From CAXXOK01 sp963675925 (GTDB lineage: Bacteria; Bacillota; Clostridia; Christensenellales; Aristaeellaceae): a stretch of 64,000 nucleotides of DNA. This document shows positions 9,702 through 19,299 of the stretch, piece after piece. The position numbers and the translations under genes are program-made. The notes under the pieces were generated by a model, which ran no database searches, was not told where the DNA came from, and saw only the letters and a program-made list of their open reading frames with translations. Position 1 is the first letter of the stretch. Each line of letters begins with the position of its first letter. The stretch is taken from positions 930,001-994,000 of the forward strand of contig CAXXIB010000004.1 in assembly GCA_963675925.2 (NCBI GenBank), given 5' to 3'.

Positions 9702-9763
9702 AGGACTCTCCTCCAGATATGGCAGTATAAATGTTGCCAGCATCTACCGGTTGTATAGTCTTC

Positions 9764-9792
9764 ATTGTATGTAGATTCCTGTCGTTTGTCAA
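9764..9792 (-). promoter_or_regulatory. Promoter of the Pel-type operon
   Basis: Read on the minus strand: TTGACA, 17 bp, TACAAT. This is near-perfect for the housekeeping sigma factor. It would give a leader of about 55 nt before the TTG start at 9701. Confidence 0.75.
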
Positions 9793-9850
9793 CGAACGGC
9801 GGTATATGCGCATCAAGCGGCGGCGCAGGCACGGTGAATGGCTTGTCTGC

Positions 9851-11212
9851 TTAGGGAGCGGTTTTCAAAATCAGTTCGCTTAGCACATACTGGTATATGG
9901 TATCTTTGTAGTGTAGGATGTCGTCCACTTCGGGGGTCACGGCGATGTCGGGCTGGATGGCACCTAGGCCGAAATCTGAATGAACCAGGGTTGCATACGC
10001 AGCGGTTGACAGCTTCATCTCGTTAAGCGTGTTGGGCAGCGTCCTAAAGATCGACCCATCGGTCGCCAGCCAGGTTGCGCCGCTGGGTTCACCGATCAGC
10101 AGGGCGAAATCCTGATCCTTGATTTTGGACAGGAAATGCCCCGTTGTAGAGAAACAGCCCCCGTCCATCAGCACATAGAGCGTGCCTGTGTAGTGGGGTT
10201 CCAGCTTGGGCTGTGTTTTTTCCAGATCGTCGTACCCCCAGGCATCACTTTGAAAATACGCGTCCTGAACGGGCAGGATATAGCGCAGAAAATACGCGCT
10301 GATATAGGGATCGCCGCCGGAATTGCCCCGAACGTCAACAATGACATGGTCAATGTGCTCCCGATCAACGGCTTGAAAAAAAGAATCGAACAGCGCGTAG
10401 GTTTCCTGATAGGTTTTCTGGTTGAGTGCAAAGGAACCGATGACGATTTTGGCATAGCTTGGATAGAGGGTGAAGTACGTATCATATCCCGCGTCGGGCA
10501 GTGCGTATTCAATTTGGCTTTGTTTTCTGCCTTTTGTTTCGTAGCTGCGGGTTTCACCGCTTTCCGGGTCGGCATATTGTATGGAATAGTCGCTGGTTTC
10601 GACCGTGAAAAGGGTATAGAAATAGTAGAAATGGGTGGATAATAGGTATTCCTTGCGAGAAACATTTTGGCTGTCGGAGGGTACATACGGCATCAGGGTC
10701 TGTAAAAGGCTGTCCACAGGCTGACCGTTGATGGAAAGTATCTGTGCGCCTTTGGGGATGTCCGGATCATAATAGTTCCCGGTCACAACCATAGCGCCGT
10801 CGCGCACAAAGACCCCAAGCGGAAAGAACGCGTTGTGGTTGTTCAGCGTGCTGAGCACCGTGCGGGACGGAAACAGAGCGGAATGCCCGCATTCCAGCGA
10901 GGTAACCAGCTTGGCAGCGGCGCGGAAAAAATCCAGCGCCGTAGTTTTCGGGGGCAAGGCAGCCACTGTATCCAGGTACAAAGCGCGAAACACGCTTTGG
11001 GTGGTACGGACGAAGGGATGATGGCGGACAACCTCGTCATACAGGTATTTTAGGTCTTCCGCCGCGTCCTCTTGGGTAATGCTCTGCTGGAAATAACCGG
11101 ATAGGGTGGCTGCATCGGTGGCACTTTCTAAGGCCTGCCCGCCAAGAGGAAGCAGGCATAACGCGATGAAAACGAGAATAACAAAAAGGCTGCGCTTACT
11201 GTGGCATGGCAT
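9851..11212 (-). CDS. Secreted S41-family (C-terminal-processing-like) peptidase
   Basis: The protein is 453 residues from ATG 11212, which has AAGGAGGT six bases upstream. A signal peptide ends near GGQALESA. A PDZ-like segment (GAQILSINGQPVDSLL) is followed by the S41 core: VIVDVRGNSGGDPYISAYFL, then MDGGCFSTTGHFLSKIK with the candidate nucleophile Ser in CFST, and LLIGEPSGATW. S41 enzymes are serine proteases, usually with a Ser-Lys dyad; here a Lys (SKIK) lies close after the Ser. The substrate is unknown. It is convergent with nothing and reads toward the pel promoter region, so it appears to be a single-gene unit. It acts outside the membrane. Confidence 0.8.
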   Translation of the reverse strand: MPCHSKRSLFVILVFIALCLLPLGGQALESATDAATLSGYFQQSITQEDAAEDLKYLYDEVVRHHPFVRTTQSVFRALYLDTVAALPPKTTALDFFRAAAKLVTSLECGHSALFPSRTVLSTLNNHNAFFPLGVFVRDGAMVVTGNYYDPDIPKGAQILSINGQPVDSLLQTLMPYVPSDSQNVSRKEYLLSTHFYYFYTLFTVETSDYSIQYADPESGETRSYETKGRKQSQIEYALPDAGYDTYFTLYPSYAKIVIGSFALNQKTYQETYALFDSFFQAVDREHIDHVIVDVRGNSGGDPYISAYFLRYILPVQDAYFQSDAWGYDDLEKTQPKLEPHYTGTLYVLMDGGCFSTTGHFLSKIKDQDFALLIGEPSGATWLATDGSIFRTLPNTLNEMKLSTAAYATLVHSDFGLGAIQPDIAVTPEVDDILHYKDTIYQYVLSELILKTAP

Positions 11213-11307
11213 ACGGTGACCTCCTTCAGCCCGGGTCTGATTGAAACACCAGTGTAGCATAAATCGCATGTGTACGCCCTGTTGGTGTATCCGTAGGGAC
11301 GATTTAT

Positions 11308-11336
11308 TTTACAAACACGGCGATTCTTTGTATACT
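11308..11336 (+). promoter_or_regulatory. Promoter of the diguanylate cyclase gene
   Basis: TTTACA, 17 bp, TATACT, ending 55 bp before the preferred ATG at 11392. Confidence 0.65.
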
Positions 11337-11391
11337 GTGTAGATAGACAGTCCATACCTTTGCCGACATATTTTTTGGAGAGGTGACGGAT

Positions 11392-12546
11392 ATGAACAAC
11401 CTAGTCATACTCTATACCAACAGTTTTGCCGTGCTGGTTCTTTTATTGATTCTTAAAAACTACCGGCTCAAGTTTAGATCCATCTGCTGCGAGGAAAAGG
11501 TGTTCGTCCTGTTCACCGTAGCCACGCTTGTGATGCTGGTCGGTGAAGCCGCCATTGAAAACCTGTTTGGGGTGCCGGGTGGCTTTGTGCATGTTTTGCT
11601 GTATTTTCTGCAAACCATGGACTATACCCTGGCGGTGATCATCCCCATGCTGTGGCTGTACTACTGCGTGTACCGGATTTACCATATTTCCAGCATTGCC
11701 AAGAAAAGCCGTAAGATCATTGCGCTGCCGGCGATACTGTATACGGTTTTGATCGTGATCTCGCTGCATAACGGGGCTGCGTTCAAAATTCTGGAAAGCA
11801 ACCTGTACGGATCCGGGTTTGCGTATGTGCTTAGCTATGTGGTGGGGCTGCTGTATGTTTCCTCGGCCGCTGTGCTGGTTTTGATCAATCGGAAATCCCT
11901 CAACCATGGCGAAATCGTTCCCTATCTGCTGGTGCCGATCATTCCGCTGGTGCTCGCCATCGGCGAAATCCTGTTTACGCCGCTCAAGGGCCTGATGTGG
12001 GCCGGAGCCACCCTGGTGATACTGGAAATCCAGATGCTGGTGCTTAACAACCGCACCAATATCGACCACCTGACCAGCCTGAACAACCGCATGGCGCTGG
12101 ATGGCTATCTGCGCCGAATGATTCACGAAAGCCACAGCACACAAACCCGGCTGGGCGTGATTATGATTGATGTGGACGACTTTAAAAGCATTAACGATCG
12201 CTTCGGCCATGTCGAGGGCGACCGTGCACTGAAAGCTACCGGCGACATTTTGCGGCAGTGCTTTTCCGGCAATTTCTTCATCGCCCGCTACGGCGGGGAT
12301 GAGTTTACTGTGGTGCTCAAGGACAGCAACGAAGAGATACTCAAAGAATACCTGGAAAAACTGGATAGTGAGCGTGTCAAGCACAATACCGCCGCGAATC
12401 GCCCGTATGAAATCTGCCTTAGCGTAGGCGCAACGGTGTTTACCGATAGTGAAATCACCAGTCTCCACTCGCTGTATATGAAGGTGGATAGCCTGATGTA
12501 TAAAGACAAGTTTGGGAAAAAAGGCAAACATTCCTGCGTGCGCTAA
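11392..12546 (+). CDS. Membrane-bound diguanylate cyclase (GGDEF)
   Basis: The protein has 384 residues. The N-terminal half contains about six hydrophobic helices, consistent with a membrane sensory module. The C-terminal domain (from about residue 215) is a complete GGDEF cyclase: LTSLNNRMAL, VIMIDVDDFKSINDRFGH, and the signature RYGGDEF (GGDEF at 301-305). It should make c-di-GMP from two GTP. The RxxD inhibitory site is missing (SGNF in that position), so product inhibition through it is unlikely. ATG 11392 is preferred over GTG 11383 because GGAGAGG sits 8 nt upstream. Its location beside the operon encoding PelD makes it a plausible source of the activating signal; that link is inference. 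Confidence 0.9.
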   Translation: MNNLVILYTNSFAVLVLLLILKNYRLKFRSICCEEKVFVLFTVATLVMLVGEAAIENLFGVPGGFVHVLLYFLQTMDYTLAVIIPMLWLYYCVYRIYHISSIAKKSRKIIALPAILYTVLIVISLHNGAAFKILESNLYGSGFAYVLSYVVGLLYVSSAAVLVLINRKSLNHGEIVPYLLVPIIPLVLAIGEILFTPLKGLMWAGATLVILEIQMLVLNNRTNIDHLTSLNNRMALDGYLRRMIHESHSTQTRLGVIMIDVDDFKSINDRFGHVEGDRALKATGDILRQCFSGNFFIARYGGDEFTVVLKDSNEEILKEYLEKLDSERVKHNTAANRPYEICLSVGATVFTDSEITSLHSLYMKVDSLMYKDKFGKKGKHSCVR

Positions 12547-12555
12547 GCACGCAGG
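12533..12555. terminator. Stem-loop between convergent genes
   Basis: A 9-bp perfect stem (CCTGCGTGC / GCACGCAGG) with a 5-nt loop overlaps the stop codon of the cyclase gene. It lies between two converging genes. No good T-run follows, so termination is only possible, not clear. Confidence 0.35.
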
Positions 12556-12571
12556 TAGATTGCGGGGCGGG

Positions 12572-13783
12572 TTAATCGTCGCCGTTTTTTAGGTTTTCAA
12601 ACTTCTCCCGCATGGTGGGGTTTTTGCGGGTCAGGCGCTTGACGCTTAGGTCCTGTGCCTTGTTGTTGGCCAGGCGCAGGTTGTTTTCCGACGACAACAG
12701 CGCGTCCTTGGTCTTCTGCAGGTGATCGATGGTTTTGTCGATCTCCGCTATAGCGGTTTGGAATTTTCGGCTCGCCAGACTGTAGTTATGGTCGAATTTG
12801 CTTTTGAATTCGTTGAGGTCGTCTTCAAAGTGGGAGATGTCGATGTTCTGGTTTTTAATCTCCGCCAGTTGCTGCTGATAACCGATGGAGTTCAGGGCGG
12901 CGTTGCGCAGCACGGTGATCATCGAGATAAAGAACTGCGGACGGATGACGTACATTTTAGGGTACTTGTGTGAAACATCCACGATGCCGGAGTTGTACAG
13001 TTCGCTTTCCGGCTCTAAAAGCGAGACAAGCACGGCATATTCGCAGTGTTTTTCGTTGCGGTCTTTGTCCAGCTCCTTGAAAAAGTCCTCGTTGCGCTTC
13101 TTGGTGGCCGTCGCATCGGCCTCGTTTTTCATCTCAAACATAATGGAGATAAACTCCAGCCCCTCCGGCGTGGTTTCGCGGAAGATATAGTCGCCCTTGC
13201 TGCCGGTGGAGGCATCGTTGTCCTTTTCAAAGTAGGCATGCTGAAAGCCTGTGGCGCGCAGGCGGTTGAACTCGGTTTCGCAGTGCTGCTCCAGCGTTTC
13301 GCCGATCATTTTGGTGGAGAGCTTCACTTTCAAATCCTTATGAAAGGCAATCTCGGTGTCCTTGGCTTTGAGCTGTACCTGAAACTGTTCCTGCAGGGAT
13401 TGTTCCCGCAGTTTGGCATCCTTTTCGGCTTCTTTCAGCTGGCTTTGCAGGGCATCGATCGCCTTTTCTCTGGCGAAAATCTCGTCCTTTTGGGCGGCTA
13501 TGGCGGCGGTCACGGCAAGCTGGCGGTCTTTCTCCTGGGTTTCCAGTTGCGATTTCAGCTTTTCAATGTCGCCCACCAGTTCCGCCATGGTCAGCGCTTT
13601 GTCCTTTTCGGCATTGACTTTTAACAACTCCCGCTGCGCGGCTTCGGCCTGCTTGAGCTGCGCTTCACGCTCTGCCAGTGCGGCATGGAACTCCGCATTT
13701 CGCACCTGGGATAGAATGGCGGCATAGCCGGTTTCATCAACGGTAAACACCTGCCCGCAGTGGGGGCATTTTATTTCATGCAT
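12572..13783 (-). CDS. DUF2130 coiled-coil protein
   Basis: The protein has 403 residues. It opens with a CPHCG zinc-knuckle-like pair (MHEIKCPHCGQVF), then a long charged coiled coil over residues 25-175. The conserved DUF2130 core follows: FNRLRATGFQHAYFEKDND, GDYIFRE, MFEMKNEAD, HCEYAVLVSLLEPESELYNSG and KMYVIRPQFFI. The E-x-K in FEMKNE resembles a PD-(D/E)xK nuclease site, as has been suggested for the family; no function is established. ATG 13783 follows GGAGG by 7 nt. It is transcribed alone from its own promoter and converges on the cyclase gene. Confidence 0.85.
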   Translation of the reverse strand: MHEIKCPHCGQVFTVDETGYAAILSQVRNAEFHAALAEREAQLKQAEAAQRELLKVNAEKDKALTMAELVGDIEKLKSQLETQEKDRQLAVTAAIAAQKDEIFAREKAIDALQSQLKEAEKDAKLREQSLQEQFQVQLKAKDTEIAFHKDLKVKLSTKMIGETLEQHCETEFNRLRATGFQHAYFEKDNDASTGSKGDYIFRETTPEGLEFISIMFEMKNEADATATKKRNEDFFKELDKDRNEKHCEYAVLVSLLEPESELYNSGIVDVSHKYPKMYVIRPQFFISMITVLRNAALNSIGYQQQLAEIKNQNIDISHFEDDLNEFKSKFDHNYSLASRKFQTAIAEIDKTIDHLQKTKDALLSSENNLRLANNKAQDLSVKRLTRKNPTMREKFENLKNGDD

Positions 13784-13825
13784 GCTGTTTCCTCCGTGCT
13801 CGCTGTGTGTATGTGCTCTACTGGC

Positions 13826-13854
13826 AGTATAATACAAATTGCCACACTTGACCA
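13826..13854 (-). promoter_or_regulatory. Promoter of the DUF2130 gene
   Basis: On the minus strand: TGGTCA, 17 bp, TATACT, about 43 bp before the start codon at 13783. Confidence 0.5.
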
Positions 13855-13935
13855 CAGCGCAGGACAAGGCTTGACGGGCGACGCCAAGTGACTTATGGTG
13901 TTGGTATATAATAAAGAGGATAAGGGGATAGACCC

Positions 13936-14931
13936 ATGACGAAAGACACCGTAACCTTTGGCATCATCGGCTGCGGCGATGTGACCGAGGTCAAATCCGG
14001 CCCCGCATTTCAAAAAATACAGGGCAGTTATCTGAAAACTGTGATGCGGCGTGATGAAGAAAAGCTGAAAGACTATGCCGCGCGCCACCACGTGGAGCAT
14101 TACACCACCGACTATTTGGAGATATTGAAAGACCCGGAGATCGACGCGGTGTATATTGCCACGCCGCCGCACATGCACTGCTTTTATACCCTGGAAGCAG
14201 CCAAGTACGGCAAAGCCGTGTATGTGGAAAAACCCATGGCGCTTACCGTGAAGGAGTGTAAGCAGATGATCGCCGCCTGCAAAGCCGCGGGCGTGCCGCT
14301 GTTTACCGCCTATTATCGCCGGGGCATGGAAAAGTTCGTGAAAGTCAAGGAGCTGCTTTCCGGCGGAGCGCTGGGGGAGCTGCGGGCGTTCCAGTATCGG
14401 TTCGCCTGCCCTGTGCCAGCCGTTGACCCGAACCGGGCGTGGCTGCTGGAGCCAGACATCGCTGGTGGTGGTCTTTTGTACGATGTGGGGTCGCACATGC
14501 TGGACACGCTGTGCTTCTTGCTGGGCGATGTAGCGGCTGTCCTTGGGATCTCCGCAAACCAAAGCAATGCGCTTGCGGTGGATGATTGCCACAGCGCGGT
14601 GCTGAAGTTTGCCAGCGGCGTGCAGGGAACGGTGCAGCTCACCTTCTGCGCGGCGGAGCGACAGGACGAGGCCATTATCTACGGCAGCCGGGGCAGCCTC
14701 AGCGTCTCCATCATGGACAATCAGCCCCTGTCCGTCACCATTGACGGGCAAACGGAGACGATTGCCTTTTCGCATGCCGCCCATGTGCAGCAGGGGCTGA
14801 TCACCCGTGTGGTGGATACGCTGCTTGGGCAAGACACGCTGGAATCCGGTGGCGGCTACGGCCTGCAAACCCAGGAACTGCTGGAGGCCATCGCAGGCAG
14901 TCGCTGTTGGCAGCGGCCGGATGCGATCTAA
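13936..14931 (+). CDS. Gfo/Idh/MocA-family NAD(P)-dependent oxidoreductase
   Basis: The protein has 331 residues. A Rossmann opening (TFGIIGCGDVTEV) binds NAD(P), and the family motif VEKPMALT with its Lys sits near residue 100. The C-terminal alpha/beta domain has GGGLLYDVGSHMLDTL, whose His is the usual catalytic histidine. Members oxidise or reduce sugars, inositols and related polyols; the substrate cannot be read from sequence. A TATAAT box lies at 13907-13912, but I see no convincing -35. It is a single-gene unit ended by a stem-loop. Confidence 0.9.
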   Translation: MTKDTVTFGIIGCGDVTEVKSGPAFQKIQGSYLKTVMRRDEEKLKDYAARHHVEHYTTDYLEILKDPEIDAVYIATPPHMHCFYTLEAAKYGKAVYVEKPMALTVKECKQMIAACKAAGVPLFTAYYRRGMEKFVKVKELLSGGALGELRAFQYRFACPVPAVDPNRAWLLEPDIAGGGLLYDVGSHMLDTLCFLLGDVAAVLGISANQSNALAVDDCHSAVLKFASGVQGTVQLTFCAAERQDEAIIYGSRGSLSVSIMDNQPLSVTIDGQTETIAFSHAAHVQQGLITRVVDTLLGQDTLESGGGYGLQTQELLEAIAGSRCWQRPDAI

Positions 14932-14960
14932 CAGCGGCCACTTAAAAAACAAATTTTACT

Positions 14961-14998
14961 CTGCGCGCCGGCATTGCCGACGCGCAGGGTTTGTCTTT
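14961..14998 (+). terminator. Terminator after the oxidoreductase gene
   Basis: The stem CTGCGCG-c-CGGC pairs with GCCG-a-CGCGCAG around an ATT loop. It is followed by a T-rich run (GGTTTGTCTTTG). Confidence 0.6.
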
Positions 14999-15001
14999 GT
15001 A

Positions 15002-15030
15002 TTGAAAAGCAACACAAAATACAGTATGCT
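15002..15030 (+). promoter_or_regulatory. Promoter of the sugar-sensing operon
   Basis: TTGAAA, 17 bp, TATGCT, about 60 bp before the GTG start at 15090. Confidence 0.6.
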
Positions 15031-15089
15031 GTGAAAAAAGCGCGGGTGTCTATGCGCTGTGTATCCATACCCGGAGAGGAAGAAACATC

Positions 15090-16073
15090 GTGAGCTATCG
15101 TAAGCTGTTGTTGGTTGCACTGGCGGTGTGTTTGGGCATGCTGCTGCTGGCAAGCTGTACGCCCCTACGGCCCGCTGCCGAACCCTCCGCCGATACGGGC
15201 GTACTGCTGGGTTTTTCGCAGCTGGGGTCGGAAAGCGGCTGGCGGCTAGCCAACACCAAGGATATTCAGGATGCCGCACGCCGCGCCGGTGTACAGCTGA
15301 TGTTTGAAAACGCCGAGCAGAAGCAGGAAAACCAAATCAAGGCCATCCGCTCGTTCATTGCGTATCAGGTGGATGTTATCGCCTTTGCCCCAAACGTGGA
15401 GGACGGATGGGACAATGTGCTGTCCGAAGCGCGGGCGGCTGGCATTCCGGTGCTGATCACCGACCGGCGCATCAACACAGCGGATGAAAGCTTGTACGCA
15501 GGGTTTGTCGGTTCGGATTTCCTGTCCGAGGGGATGAAAGCCGGTACATTTTTGCAGGAGAAAATGAAGGACGCTGACCACGTCAACATTGTAGAGATCT
15601 ACGGCACCATTGATTCCACACCGATGCGCCAGCGGGCGGAGGGCTTCCGCAAGGTGCTGGGAGATGATGAACGCTTTACGATCCTCGAAAGTATCTCCGG
15701 CGATTTTCTGCGCTCCATGGGGAAGGACTGCATGGAGGGGCTGCTGGCCCGCCATGATGATATCGACGTTTTATACTCCCATAACGATGAGATGACCTTT
15801 GGCGCGATAGAAGCCATTGAGGAGGCCGGGCTGCGGCCGGGCAAAGACATTGTCATCATCACGGTGGACGGCGAACAGAGGGCAATCGACTTGCTGAAAC
15901 AGGGGAAAATCAACTGCGTTGTGGAGTGCGCGCCCATGATCGGTGATGTGATCATTGAGCTGGCCCAAAAGCTGGCCGCAGGCGAGGCCATCCCGCGCGA
16001 GACCTATTCGGTGGAAAGTGTGTTTACCGAGTTTGATGAGAACTTGGACGCGCTGCCGCCCAGAGGGTATTAG
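15090..16073 (+). CDS. YtfQ-like sugar-binding lipoprotein
   Basis: The protein has 327 residues. It has a lipoprotein signal (LLLASC, Cys about residue 22) and then a type-I periplasmic-binding fold. The protein tracks the galactofuranose-binding protein YtfQ closely: GFSQLGSESGWRLANT, AEQKQENQIKAIRSFI, SGDFLRSMGKDCMEGLL and YSHNDEMTFGAIEAIEEAGL. GTG start with GAGGAAG 8 nt upstream. No permease or ATPase gene follows; instead a histidine kinase starts 3 bp downstream. It therefore probably serves as the ligand receptor of a three-component sensor rather than for uptake. The ligand is likely a furanose sugar such as galactose or arabinose; that is inference. Confidence 0.88.
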   Translation: MSYRKLLLVALAVCLGMLLLASCTPLRPAAEPSADTGVLLGFSQLGSESGWRLANTKDIQDAARRAGVQLMFENAEQKQENQIKAIRSFIAYQVDVIAFAPNVEDGWDNVLSEARAAGIPVLITDRRINTADESLYAGFVGSDFLSEGMKAGTFLQEKMKDADHVNIVEIYGTIDSTPMRQRAEGFRKVLGDDERFTILESISGDFLRSMGKDCMEGLLARHDDIDVLYSHNDEMTFGAIEAIEEAGLRPGKDIVIITVDGEQRAIDLLKQGKINCVVECAPMIGDVIIELAQKLAAGEAIPRETYSVESVFTEFDENLDALPPRGY

Positions 16074-16076
16074 CGT

Positions 16077-17555
16077 ATGGTTGCGATATTTGACTGGGTG
16101 TTCAGCCGTTTGCGCGTACGCAACAGCCTGGCCGACCGTATGCGCATTTCCTTTATCGTCATCATGGTGATGATGCTCATTCCGGCCATTTCCAGCATTA
16201 TTATGATGAACAACTACGCAAACTCCTACCACCAGGCCATTATGCAGGTGGATCGGGTTGCGTCGCTCAAACCAATCGTCAACTCCGATATCCCCGATGA
16301 GATGTGGCGCATCGTCGCCGGACAAACGCTGTTTAGCGAGGGTCGGCAGTACGAGCTGCTCGATTCCGTAAACCAGACCCTGGAATCGCTGACCAAATCC
16401 GCCACGGGCGGCGACTCGGTAGAACTGACCGTAGCGCGGCGCACCATGGATACGCTGAAAACCTATATTGACCGCATGGGCGAGCAGATTGCCTCCGGTG
16501 CACTGGTTGCCGATAACCAGGTGCTTTTGGAAGAGGTGCGCAGTGTGTCCTCGCTTGTGGGCGATATGCTGCAAAAATACATTACGGTAGAAATCAGCGC
16601 GGCCACGCACACCAGCCAGCTATTGCAGCTGCGCCTGTCGATGATCATGTGGCTGATGGGCATATTGCTGGCGCTGACCATCGCCTTTACCATGCTGGCG
16701 CAGCGCTCGCTGACCCGTGCCGTGCGTACGCCGATTTCGCAACTGGAAATCATGGCGGCGTCCATCGCCGAGGGCGATTTAAAGGCGCGCGTGGAAAACC
16801 CGCATGTAACCGAACTGCAAGGGCTGACCGAAAGCCTGAACATTATGGCGGTCAAGCTGCAACAGCTCATCGATGAAAACCGCCGCGAGCAGGAAAACTT
16901 AAAGCGCAGCGAGCTGCGCACCCTGCAAGCGCAGATCACCCCGCATTTTCTGTACAATACGCTGGATGCTATCGTATGGCTGGCCGAGGCCGGGCGTACC
17001 GAAGAGGTGATCCATGTCACCGAGGCCATGAGCGACTTTTTCCGCATTTCACTGTCGCAGGGGCGGGACTGGATACCGCTGGCGGATGAAGTAAAACACT
17101 TGCAGGGCTACCTGACCATCCAAAAGGTGCGCTATCGTGATATTATGGATTATGAGATTGATATTTCGTATGAACTCTACCAAAAGGAAATCCTGAAACT
17201 GCTCATCCAGCCGCTGGTGGAAAACGCCATTTATCACGGCATCAAACACCGCCGGGGCCGGGGCATGGTGCGCATCATCGGTCGGGAAATTGATGGCGAC
17301 TTGGAGCTGACGGTAGCCGATAACGGTGCCGGTATGTCGCCCCAGCGCCTTGCGCAGGTGCGCGACAATCTGGCGTCGGAAGCGGCCGCCAGCATGGACC
17401 GGCCATTTTTCGGGCTGTATAATGTAAACAAGCGTATACAGCTGTACTATAATCAGCAGGAAGGGCTGCATATCGACAGCGACGAGACCGGTACCACGGT
17501 CAGGCTGCGCGTACCGTTTGGGAGGGGAAGCCATGGTCAAGGTATTTCTGGCTGA
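16077..17555 (+). CDS. YesM/LytS-type sensor histidine kinase
   Basis: The protein has 492 residues. One membrane segment near residues 25-46 and a second near 187-210 enclose an extracellular sensor of about 140 residues. A HAMP domain (about 210-265) and the His_kinase domain with ITPHFLYNTLDAI follow; the phosphorylated His is near residue 290. The HATPase region has the N box NAIYHGIKHR and the G box DNGAGM. It starts 3 bp after the sugar-binding protein gene and overlaps the response regulator by 23 bp, so all three form one operon. It presumably relays the sugar signal from the lipoprotein to the regulator. Confidence 0.9.
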   Translation: MVAIFDWVFSRLRVRNSLADRMRISFIVIMVMMLIPAISSIIMMNNYANSYHQAIMQVDRVASLKPIVNSDIPDEMWRIVAGQTLFSEGRQYELLDSVNQTLESLTKSATGGDSVELTVARRTMDTLKTYIDRMGEQIASGALVADNQVLLEEVRSVSSLVGDMLQKYITVEISAATHTSQLLQLRLSMIMWLMGILLALTIAFTMLAQRSLTRAVRTPISQLEIMAASIAEGDLKARVENPHVTELQGLTESLNIMAVKLQQLIDENRREQENLKRSELRTLQAQITPHFLYNTLDAIVWLAEAGRTEEVIHVTEAMSDFFRISLSQGRDWIPLADEVKHLQGYLTIQKVRYRDIMDYEIDISYELYQKEILKLLIQPLVENAIYHGIKHRRGRGMVRIIGREIDGDLELTVADNGAGMSPQRLAQVRDNLASEAAASMDRPFFGLYNVNKRIQLYYNQQEGLHIDSDETGTTVRLRVPFGRGSHGQGISG

Positions 17556-19128
17556 CGATGAAATTGTCGTCCGCGAGGGAATCCGCAACAATTTCCCGTG
17601 GGAAGACACGGAGTTTTCCCTCGTCGGCGAAGCGCCGGACGGGGAAATGGCGCTTGCGATGCTGCAGGATATTAAGCCGGACGTGCTGATTACCGATATC
17701 CGTATGCCGTTTGTGGACGGACTGGAGCTTTGCCGTGCCGTCAGCGCGACCATGCCGTGGATGTATATCATCATCATCTCCGGGTACGACGATTTTGCCT
17801 ATGCCAAGGAAGCCATATCCATCGGTGTGCGGGAATACCTGCTTAAAGCCCGTTAGCGTACAGGAGCTCAAACAGGTGCTTGCGCGCCTTGGCGCAGGAT
17901 ATCCGCGCCGAAAAGCAGCAACAGGCAAACCTCCGCATGTACCGCGACCAGCTGGCCTCCTCCAACGTCCTGCTCAAAGCAAAAGCTGTTAAGCGATCTT
18001 TTATCGGGCATCCCGCAGGAGGAGATTATCGAGCGTGCACGGGCGCTGCATTTGGGCATCACGGCCAAGCGCTATCTGGTGATGGTCATTGACCCGGGCA
18101 GCGATAACACCTCCGCTGAAGACCTGCGCTCTGCCGAAAGCGTGATATTGCGTCTGGTGAACAGCTCCGGCGGGGCGGCGTATATGTGCCGGCTTTTAGG
18201 GCGTTTTGTGCTGCTGGTGATGGGCGACGACGACGCGGATGTGGAGGAGCGTACCTACGGACTGGCCCAGTCTGTGCGCTATGATATCGAACGCAACACC
18301 GCGCTAAAACCCAGGGTCACCATTGGCACGGCGGTCGGATCGCTGGCCGATGTGCAGGCCTCCTATCAGGACGCGGGCAAGCTGCTGACCCAGATGAGCT
18401 CCTCAGGAAAAGAGAATCAAGACCGCCGTATCCTCGGCATGCTGGATATTGCCCCCGCCGAAAGCCTGTCACTGATCGATGTCACCATGCCACGCATCTA
18501 CGAGCGCCTTGAGCATGCCAGCTGCGCTGATGTCGATGACATTTTAGCCGAGTGCGTTGCCGAGATGGGGCCGACGGCTGCTAAAAGCAAGCTGATGATC
18601 AACTATTTGTTTGTAGATATTGTATTGGTCGCCAGCCGCATTGTGCGCGACCTGGGCGGGGTACCCCAAGAGATTATCCCCGCGGCATTTGAAAATGAGG
18701 GTAAGAAAACCCTGTCGCTTAGCGTGGATGAAACCTTTGCTCTGGCCAAAGAGGTGATTCTCAAAGCGCTGGAGTTTCGGGACGAACAGGGCTCCTCGCG
18801 CTATGGCATGGTCATGCGCAAGGCCAAGGCCTATATCGGAAAAAACTTCACCAATCCGGGGCTGACCCTGCGCCAGGTGGCAGGGGAGGTTGCGCTATCA
18901 AACAACCACTTCTGCACGGTGTTTTCCCAGGAAACGGGCGTGACCTTTACTGAGTATATTACCACCCTGCGCATGGATAAAGCCAAGGAACTGCTGCGCG
19001 ACAAGCAAATGCGCACCTCCGAGGTAACGGCGGCCGTGGGCTATAACGATCCGCATTATTTCAGCTACCTGTTTAAGAAATATGTCAATATGTCGCCCAG
19101 GGACTTCCGTAAAACCGAACTATCGTAA
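17533..19128 (+). pseudogene. YesN-type AraC-family response regulator, three frameshifts
   Basis: The receiver domain (residues 1-110 from ATG 17533, GGAGGGGAAG upstream) is intact, with DDE near the start and phospho-acceptor D55 in LITDIRMP. Then come three single-base insertions within about 130 bp. An extra base near 17848 leads to a TAG at 17854. A second lies near 17889 and a third near 17970-17980. The three pieces read KPVSVQELKQVLAR, LAQDIRAEKQQQANL and KLLSDLLSGIPQEEI. They add up to a full frame again, and the remainder runs unbroken to an intact AraC double HTH at the C-terminus (GLTLRQVAGEVALSNNHFC, TSEVTAAVGYNDPHYFSYLF). Either sequencing error or a decaying gene. Confidence 0.8.
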
Positions 19129-19299
19129 TATTTCGCCCTTTTATCGGAAAACTCCCTACGTTTTCCGTGCTGTTTTTTCATTGCATAAAAAACGCATAAA
19201 AAACTTAACCAATTGGGGAAAGGACTATCTTTTCTCATCGGGTGCTTTCACGGTACAATCAATGCATTATAAGGGGAGGACTAGCCTTTCCTATAATTA

